Source: Gammaproteobacteria bacterium
GTDB taxonomy: Bacteria > Pseudomonadota > Gammaproteobacteria > UBA6429 > Thiohalophilaceae
Length of the DNA stretch: 64,000 bases
Direction: 5' to 3'
Assembly: GCA_016194635.1 (NCBI GenBank)
Contig: JACQBC010000014.1
Location: forward strand, 17,609 to 81,608
Position numbers and translations under genes: made by a program. Positions 58,668-64,000 of this stretch are shown one piece after another. The notes beneath the pieces were generated by a model, which made no database searches, had not been told where the DNA came from, and saw nothing but the letters and a program-made list of their open reading frames with translations. Numbering within the stretch: the stretch's first letter is position 1; each line of letters starts with the position of its first letter.

Positions 58668-60233
58668 ATGCCAAAAATTACCCGCGCCCTGATCAGTGTT
58701 TCGGATAAATCCGGCATTGTGGATTTTGCCCGTCAACTCCACGAAAAATTTCAGGTCGAAATTCTTTCTACCGGCGGCACGGCCAAATTGCTGGTGCAAC
58801 ATCGTATCCCGGTGATTGAAGTTGCGGATTACACGGGTTTTCCGGAAATGATGCACGGCCGGGTTAAAACCTTGCACCCCAAGATCCACGGCGGTTTATT
58901 GGGCCGCCGAGGCACCGATGATGCCGTCATGCAACAGCATCACATCCCCCCGATCGATTTAGTGGTCGTGAACCTGTACCCGTTTGAACAAACCATCGCC
59001 CAAGCCGAATGCGATCTGGCCAGCGCTATCGAAAACATCGACATTGGCGGCCCCGCGATGTTACGTTCGGCGGCGAAGAATCACCACGACGTCGCCGTGG
59101 TGGTGGCGGCCAGCGATTACGCGCCTGTGTTAACCGAAATGCAGCAACACGCCGGCGGCCTCAGCGCGGCCACGCGTTTTGATCTGGCCGTCAAGGTGTT
59201 TGAACACACCGCGCGTTACGATGGCGCGATCGCAAATTATCTTGGTAGTATCCAGCCAAATGGAAACAAAACCCATTTTCCACGCACCTTCAATCTACAA
59301 ATGCGCAAACAACAGGAAATGCGCTACGGTGAAAACCCGCACCAGCTCGCGGCCTTCTACGTCGAAGCTAACATCACCGAGGCTTGCGTCGCCACCGCCC
59401 AACAATTACAAGGCAAAGAATTATCCTATAACAACATCGGCGACACCGATGCCGCGCTCGAATGTATCAAACAATTTCGTGACGCTCCAAGCTGCGTAAT
59501 CGTTAAACACGCCAACCCGTGCGGTGTCGCGCTGGGCAAAAATATTCTCGAGGCCTACGAACGCGCTTATAAAACCGATCCGGAATCGGCCTTCGGCGGC
59601 ATCATCGCGTTTAATCAGGAACTCGATGCCACCACGCTCACAACCATCCTAGAGCGCCAATTCGTGGAAGTGATCATTGCCCCCAAGGTGAACCCCGCAG
59701 CCGTCGCGGTTGCCGTTGCCAAAAAAAATCTGCGGCTGCTCGAATGCGGTACCTGGCCCGCGCTGCCCGCCAGCAGACTGGATTTCAAACGCGTCAACGG
59801 TGGGTTGTTAATCCAAGACAGCGATCTTGCTCTACACGCTGAATTAAAAGTCGTGACCCAGCGCGCGCCCAGCGCGCCGCAAATGGCCGATTTACTTTTT
59901 AGCTGGAAGGTCGCCAAGTTCGTCAAATCCAACGCCATCGTCTACGGCAAGGACAGCATGACCATCGGCGTGGGCGCGGGCCAAATGAGCCGGGTGAATT
60001 CCGCCCGTATCGCCGCTATCAAAGCCGAGCAGGCGGGATTAAGCCTGCAAGGTTCGGTCATGGCCTCCGACGCCTTCTTTCCGTTTCGCGATGGCATTGA
60101 TCAAGCGGCCAGTGTCGGGGTGGTAGCCGTGATCCAACCGGGGGGGTCAATGCGCGACGACGAAGTCATCGCCGCCGCCGATGAACACGGCATGGCCATG
60201 GTATTCACCGGGATGCGGCATTTCCGGCATTAA
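58668..60233 (+). CDS. purH: Bifunctional AICAR formyltransferase / IMP cyclohydrolase
   Basis: A 521-aa enzyme catalysing the last two steps of IMP synthesis. The N-terminal MGS-like IMP cyclohydrolase domain ([15 protein letters not shown]) and the C-terminal formyltransferase domain ([14 protein letters not shown] with the KH catalytic pair, and [15 protein letters not shown]) are complete. It lies downstream of fis, the usual order; purD, which often follows, is absent, and a flavoprotein gene follows instead after 21 bp. Confidence 0.98.
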   Translation: MPKITRALISVSDKSGIVDFARQLHEKFQVEILSTGGTAKLLVQHRIPVIEVADYTGFPEMMHGRVKTLHPKIHGGLLGRRGTDDAVMQQHHIPPIDLVVVNLYPFEQTIAQAECDLASAIENIDIGGPAMLRSAAKNHHDVAVVVAASDYAPVLTEMQQHAGGLSAATRFDLAVKVFEHTARYDGAIANYLGSIQPNGNKTHFPRTFNLQMRKQQEMRYGENPHQLAAFYVEANITEACVATAQQLQGKELSYNNIGDTDAALECIKQFRDAPSCVIVKHANPCGVALGKNILEAYERAYKTDPESAFGGIIAFNQELDATTLTTILERQFVEVIIAPKVNPAAVAVAVAKKNLRLLECGTWPALPASRLDFKRVNGGLLIQDSDLALHAELKVVTQRAPSAPQMADLLFSWKVAKFVKSNAIVYGKDSMTIGVGAGQMSRVNSARIAAIKAEQAGLSLQGSVMASDAFFPFRDGIDQAASVGVVAVIQPGGSMRDDEVIAAADEHGMAMVFTGMRHFRH

Positions 60234-60254
60234 TTACCCAGGGGTTCCTAGCAC

Positions 60255-61661
60255 ATGGATCGACGCCGATTTTTAAAGCTCAGCACCGCTAGCGGTTTAA
60301 GTTCGCTCTACGGTCCCTTAACCCTTGCCACCGAAACCAGTTCCACAACCGATGTAACATTTTTAAAACCCGCCGATCCCGACTACGCAAACTACCGCGG
60401 TGTGTTCAACAAACGTATCGTCAAAACACCCGCCGTTATTGCTGCCTGCCAGAATGAAGCCGGGGTGATTCATGCTATCCAGTATGCCGTGGCAGCGGGC
60501 TTGCCAGTGACGATCAAAAGCGGTGCGCACAGTTTTGAAGGATACTCGCTCAACGACGGCGGTCTGGTCATTGACCTCAGCGCCTTACAGCAACACGAAT
60601 TAAACCCCGACAATACCTTTATCGCCGGACCCGCCTGCCGCTTAATGCAGATGTACGAATATTTAATCCCGCAAGGGCGGTTATTGCCCGCGGGTTCATG
60701 CGGCATGGTCGGTATCGCGGGTTTAACCTTGGGGGGCGGGTATGGATTATTTTCCCGTGCCCACGGCCTGGCGTGCGACTTCTTGCAAGCCGCGCGCCTG
60801 GTCGACGCCAAGGGCAATGTGCATGCAATCACACCCGGTTCTGAATTGCTCTGGGCCTGCCGCGGTAGTGGCAATGGACACTTTGGCGTGGTCACACAAT
60901 TACAGTTCACCACCATCGCCGCGATGCCCAAATTGTGGAGTTATCGTTTCAAATCATCGGCCCTGAGTGTTGACAAACTCGTCCAGCTGGCCGAGCACTG
61001 GTTTGATCTGTGCGCACAGTTGCCGCGCGAATGTTTCTCCGCCTTCGTGCTGAATAATAAAAGCCTGGCGATTCTCATCACCTCAACCTTGCAAACCCCT
61101 TCCGCGGCCTTGCGGCGTAACTTGGCAACCCTGGAAACATTGATGCAGAAACGCCAACCCGATAAACACGCCGATCTGCAACCCTCGCTGCGGCGTTATT
61201 ATGGCGTGCTGACGCCCTTGTATTTTAAAAATGCCTCGGCGGGTTTTTACCGGGGTTTCGCTGATATTCGTGCCGTGGTTAAACAAATCTTCACTCTCAC
61301 GCAACAGACCAAGGGGATGCTTTTCCAAATTAACACCTTGGGTGGCGCCATCGCCGATACACAATTCCGTGCCGCCAGCAGCTACGCGCACCGGGATTTT
61401 CCGTTTCTCGCCGAGGTACAAACCTACTGGGATCATCCGCAACAAGAAGCCGCGTGTGTCGCGGCCGTGCGGCGCACACAAGCGCTATTACAAGAAAATG
61501 GCGTGCGCGCGCATTATGTCAATTATCCCGATGGCGAGTTTAGTGATTGGGCGCAGGCCTATTACGGTGTTGAAAATTATCCGCGTTTACAGCGGCTGAA
61601 GAAGCAACTTGATCCAACCAATCTATTTCAATACCCGCAAAGCATTCGCCTTGACAAATAA
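60255..61661 (+). CDS. Tat-exported FAD-linked oxidoreductase, berberine-bridge-enzyme-like
   Basis: A 468-aa flavoprotein of the FAD_binding_4/BBE family. The N-terminus DRRRFLKLSTASG is a twin-arginine signal. The FAD domain has the two potential covalent attachment sites of bicovalent flavoenzymes: His92 in KSGAHSFEGYS and Cys149 in AGSCGMVGIAGLTLGGGYG. The C-terminal BBE motif is LQRLKKQLDPTNLFQYPQ. Such enzymes oxidise sugars or alcohols (for example oligosaccharide oxidases) using oxygen or another acceptor. The substrate is unknown. It starts 21 bp after purH and may share its transcript. Confidence 0.88.
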   Translation: MDRRRFLKLSTASGLSSLYGPLTLATETSSTTDVTFLKPADPDYANYRGVFNKRIVKTPAVIAACQNEAGVIHAIQYAVAAGLPVTIKSGAHSFEGYSLNDGGLVIDLSALQQHELNPDNTFIAGPACRLMQMYEYLIPQGRLLPAGSCGMVGIAGLTLGGGYGLFSRAHGLACDFLQAARLVDAKGNVHAITPGSELLWACRGSGNGHFGVVTQLQFTTIAAMPKLWSYRFKSSALSVDKLVQLAEHWFDLCAQLPRECFSAFVLNNKSLAILITSTLQTPSAALRRNLATLETLMQKRQPDKHADLQPSLRRYYGVLTPLYFKNASAGFYRGFADIRAVVKQIFTLTQQTKGMLFQINTLGGAIADTQFRAASSYAHRDFPFLAEVQTYWDHPQQEAACVAAVRRTQALLQENGVRAHYVNYPDGEFSDWAQAYYGVENYPRLQRLKKQLDPTNLFQYPQSIRLDK

Positions 61662-61845
61662 ATCCCAGTGAGAGGATGCAAAATTCGCGCTATCCAGCAA
61701 AAAATATTATCCATATAGCGAAATCTTTCTTGTTGCGCACAAATATCTGTCGTGGCTAAGTGGCGCAACAGGTTGGGAGCAGGACCTGGTTACGGCCATG
61801 CCTACAGGTGATCCACCGGTCAAAGCCGCTCACGGGTATGGAAGG

Positions 61846-62265
61846 TTAGACAGGCTTTGCCGAAAGTGCGTGCGCAATTGTGGAGCTGAGAAATACTTTA
61901 TGCTGGCGCAGGACAGCGAGCGCCGCGAGCAAATCTTGGCTTGCATCGGATTTAACCACGAAGCCGCGCACGCCGGAATTCAGTGCGCGCTGGACGGTAT
62001 AGGGTGCATCATGCTGGGTAAGAATAAGAAGCTCAACTCGCGGCACTGCCTGCAGAATTTTCGATGCCCCACTCAGACTGTCCAGTTCGGGCATACTGTA
62101 GTCAAGAATTGCGATGTCCGGCTGATGCAGCACCGCTTGCTCCACGGCTTCGCGGCCATTTGCCGCCTCGCACACCACCCGACAATCTGCTTGTGCATTC
62201 AGCAGTCGTATGAGCCCGTTACGAAAAGCCTCGTTGTCGTCCGCCACTAGAATACGAAGTTTCAT
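61846..62265 (-). CDS. Receiver-only response regulator (NarL/FixJ type, no output domain)
   Basis: A 139-aa CheY-like receiver. The acidic pocket is Asp9-Asp10, the phosphoacceptor Asp55 (AILDYSMPEL), the switch Thr83 (ILTQHD) and the conserved Lys105 (GFVVKSDASQDLLAAL). The GFVVKSDA pattern is typical of NarL/LuxR-type regulators, which are about 210 aa with a C-terminal helix-turn-helix. Here the frame ends about 15 residues after the receiver (HALSAKPV), and no HTH can be found in any frame downstream, so the output domain is missing. It could be a stand-alone receiver or a truncated gene; no kinase lies beside it. Confidence 0.75.
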   Translation of the reverse strand: MKLRILVADDNEAFRNGLIRLLNAQADCRVVCEAANGREAVEQAVLHQPDIAILDYSMPELDSLSGASKILQAVPRVELLILTQHDAPYTVQRALNSGVRGFVVKSDASQDLLAALAVLRQHKVFLSSTIAHALSAKPV

Positions 62266-62282
62266 AATTTTGTACTATGCAA

Positions 62283-62340
62283 TTACTAATGAGGCGTATG
62301 GAAAGGGTACCCCCCAACCAAAACCGTCAGCAGCAGGGAT
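62283..62340. repeat. Partial copy of the element A left half
   Basis: TTACTAATGAGGCGTATGG, AAAGGGTACCCCCCAACC and CCGTCAGCAGCAGGGAT match 32271-32328 with few changes. The similarity stops at the start of the IS66-like mini-element at 62345, so the copy was probably cut by that insertion or by a later deletion. No second arm is visible. Confidence 0.75.
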
Positions 62341-62344
62341 GAAG

Positions 62345-62513
62345 GTAAGCGATCAATGGCGGACGTCCTATCGGAAACTGCAGCCTTATGCTAGCGACGC
62401 TGGCGACCGGGCATGCGAGAGATAGACCTTCCACGGCAGCAAGGCGTCGATGTCGTCGACGGTGGTCGCGAAGAAATTCTAAAGCGGAAGTACGTCCTTC
62501 ATTGATCGCTTAC
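62345..62513 (-). mobile_element. Internally deleted IS66-family element (169 bp)
   Basis: Terminal inverted repeats of 22 bp (20 matches) at 62345-62366 (GTAAGCGATCAATGGCGG...) and 62492-62513 begin with GTAAGCG, which is typical of IS66-family ends. Between them the minus strand keeps only the transposase 3' end. No 8-bp target duplication is visible at the flanks. The rest of the IS has been lost, leaving a MITE-like remnant that could be moved only in trans. Confidence 0.55.
62386..62478 (-). pseudogene. Transposase C-terminal remnant, IS66 type
   Basis: About 30 codons inside the mini-element read FFATTVDDIDALLPW then KVYLSHARSPASLA and a TAA stop. The DxLLPW motif near the end is characteristic of IS66 TnpC C-termini. 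An in-frame stop lies just upstream. The reading and the nearby terminal repeats support each other. Confidence 0.45.
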
Positions 62514-62736
62514 AGTGTACCAATAAGATAATCCCAAGGGGTCTTGGTGTAATGCCTCGTCGCGTCGATGCGCGGGGTGGCTTGGCTGAGCGTCGTCGTA
62601 CCGGTACGTGGTGGTGCGGCCTTGGGGATCGCTGTGTGGGGGGGTGCTCTTCCGTCGGCAGGGGTGATCGTCTTGACTTTGGGAAGCCGCGCAACCCGAG
62701 CGGCAAAGGACGTGGCGGTGTGCCGTGGCCGCAGGG
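62514..62736. other. Low-complexity intergenic stretch
   Basis: GC-rich, G/C-skewed sequence with several short overlapping frames on both strands and no convincing gene. One minus-strand frame contains DPQGRTTTYRYDD, which resembles an Rhs/YD repeat, but the frame is otherwise low in complexity and unsupported. It may be the remains of a larger lost gene. Confidence 0.35.
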
Positions 62737-63263
62737 TCAGGGTCCGGGTGTCGACGACGCGGGGGCCGAGGGGTGGCGATGTTTTTTCTCATTGTCTTCG
62801 TCATCGCCATAGCGTTGGCCCTCCGGCATTTTAATCGCGATGTCCTCGTAGTAATAGTTCTTCACCGCGGTGAAGATCGCCGGGTCGACCTCGCCCAAGG
62901 ATTCCAGTTCGATCATTTGTAAATTGATCCCGTCCAGATCGGTGAACACGTTGATATTGCCCGGACGGGTTTGTGAGCGTGGCGTAATACGCCACGTTCT
63001 CGGTCACGCTGACTAACATCGGTGAGTTCCCGTTCACCATCGCTTCCACGTCCGCGATGTGCAAGGGCACGGTGTTGACCGCATCGGAAAATACATCGGC
63101 CCCTCCGGCTAAACTGGCGTTGTCGTAATAGCCGGGACTGGCCGAAATGGCAGGAGGTGGGGGGTGCTGAGCCGCCCCCGCAACCGGAGAGCGCCATGAT
63201 AACACCGATGCAAACGGTAAAGCCAAGGTACACACGCGACCCCGCGGAATTGAAAAAATGCAT
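62737..63263 (-). pseudogene. Frameshifted lipoprotein gene
   Basis: Three consecutive minus-strand frames together read as one protein. Segment 1 (from 63263) is a lipoprotein signal, MHFFNSAGSRVYLG to IMALSGCGGGSAPPTS. Segment 2 starts near 63155 (SASPGYYDNASLAGGADVFS, on through ENVAYYATLTNPS). Segment 3 begins near 62970 (NINVFTDLDGINLQMIELES to KNYYYEDIAIKMPEGQ) and ends at the stop at 62737. The joins fall near a G-run (63158-63163) and near 62970. The product would be a secreted lipoprotein of about 175 aa of unknown family. Sequencing error is possible for either shift. Confidence 0.7.
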
Positions 63264-63647
63264 GGTTATCTTCCTCTATATTTTTTATAGTGTGGCGAAC
63301 ACGTCGCGTCACTTCCCTACCGAGCACGGTAAATACCCTGGTTTGAATAATGTATGTGGAGTGCCGTGAAGGTGCGTTTAGAAATTTACCATGCCCTGCA
63401 TTGAAAGCGATAGCGCCGTAATAAATTCTACGTGGATTTGCGAGGATCCCTGTAAAAATAGGCCGCGTCTTAATACAACGTAAAGAAAACACCCGCACGA
63501 ATGCGCAACGTCTTAATGCAACCTAAAGAAATGTTCGCGTGGGCGGGCGACGTGACGGGTCACCACGCGTTAAAAATAGTAATTATTTAAAGGGGGTGAT
63601 GGCGTGGTACGCGGGATGAAGCACCCACCGATGGACATCTGGCCTGT
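63264..63647. other. 384-bp intergenic region with a short direct repeat
   Basis: No gene is visible. A 23-bp imperfect direct repeat (CGTCTTAATACAACGTAAAG at 63466-63488 and CGTCTTAATGCAACCTAAAG at 63509-63531, 43 bp apart) is the only structure I can support. The region should contain the promoter of the lipoprotein pseudogene and the 3' flank of the partial gene at the window edge. Confidence 0.45.
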
Positions 63648-64000
63648 TCATCGCTCGTGAGAAGCGTTAGCACACGGCCGGGTTGAATGTCCTGAAGGGA
63701 CCAAGCTTTGGTAGAACTGCGTTAGCAATTGATATTTCGCATTGATCCGTGGATACCGGGTTGCCAACGCCATGAGTTTCTCCGGCTCCGTGAATAACAT
63801 TTCCGCATAGGTATTGACGTCATTTTCCATGTTTGTCATTCCATAGTCGGACAGGAAACCTTGTTGCAATAGGCCCTCCCCGGGTAGATCAAGGCGGCGT
63901 CCCTGCATGATCGCCTGCACTTCCTGATCGACCGTATCGGCGTATTGCACGCCAGAGGGTAATTGCGACAACCAGTGCGATGACGCAAAAGCATGCTCGC
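63648..64000 (-). CDS. C-terminal part of a putative zinc metallopeptidase-like protein (partial)
   Basis: The frame is open to the right edge, so only the last 117 codons are visible. The segment SDYGMTNMENDVNTYAEMLF followed by PEKLMALATRYPRINAKYQLLTQFYQSL resembles the region after the catalytic site of secreted zincin-like peptidases, where an acidic residue in (E/D)xxxxYA acts as the third ligand. The HExxH motif would lie outside the window. The call is by pattern and is tentative. Confidence 0.45.
   Translation of the reverse strand, partial: EHAFASSHWLSQLPSGVQYADTVDQEVQAIMQGRRLDLPGEGLLQQGFLSDYGMTNMENDVNTYAEMLFTEPEKLMALATRYPRINAKYQLLTQFYQSLVPSGHSTRPCANASHER

Noticed and set aside
62499..62810. 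Rhs/YD-repeat protein fragment (DPQGRTTTYRYDD)
   Set aside because: Only one short match in a low-complexity frame, with no further repeats; chance is likely.

Overview
This 64 kb window looks like the chromosome of a gammaproteobacterium. The best evidence is gene order: aroQ-accB-accC-prmA-(zinc ribbon/DUF3426)-dusB-fis-purH at 52.4-60.2 kb, with the dusB-fis pair overlapping by 4 bp. A second gammaproteobacterial block is pcm-rhodanese-tolC followed by waaA and kdkA, and a third is waaF, hldD, hldE, ilvE and glnE. A sulfur-relay (DsrC/TusE) relative and the cutA-dsbD-tlpA block resemble gene sets of deep-branching sulfur-oxidising orders, but the sequence alone does not fix the order or genus. 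I found no rRNA, tRNA, CRISPR array, phage or plasmid functions.

Layout. 0-6.6 kb: an ABC-2 type exporter (first gene cut by the window edge), a GFA-family enzyme and an AcrAB-type RND pump. 6.6-10.4 kb: accessory genes, with a DsrC-like protein lacking the usual cysteines, a receiver-domain remnant, an Ala-rich exported peptide, a membrane protein and a lipoprotein. 10.6-18.5 kb: the pbpC-yfhM pair (penicillin-binding protein 1C and bacterial alpha-2-macroglobulin), a periplasmic protease-defence and wall-repair unit. 18.8-21.8 kb: a DsbG-like oxidoreductase, a decayed toxin-antitoxin-like remnant, and thiC under a TPP riboswitch. 21.8-24.8 kb: pcm, rhodanese, tolC, isochorismatase. 24.8-38.2 kb: an LPS inner-core locus that contains an LpxL-WaaA fusion, KdkA, three GT9 heptosyltransferase-like proteins plus WaaF, a GtrB/GtrA/GT-C trio, HldD and HldE. 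38.3-42.4 kb: zf-CHCC, ilvE, glnE. 42.7-46.9 kb: a YeiH-type transporter operon and groESL with a perfect CIRCE operator. 47-49 kb: two more LPS-type glycosyltransferases. 49-61.7 kb: cutA-dsbD-tlpA, the fatty-acid/tRNA/Fis/purine block and a Tat-dependent flavoprotein. 61.8-64 kb: a decayed region with a receiver-only protein, a 169-bp IS66-like mini-element, a frameshifted lipoprotein and a partial gene at the window edge.

The main theme is envelope biogenesis: lipid A-Kdo synthesis, Kdo phosphorylation, heptose supply and transfer, further core glycosylation, and periplasmic disulfide and protease control. The least explained structures are intergenic. A family of about 50-bp cores is flanked by long inverted repeats whose sequence differs at each locus (32.3, 35.6 and 42.5 kb, with a partial relative at 62.3 kb). 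One copy provides the last codons and the stop of a glycosyltransferase gene.
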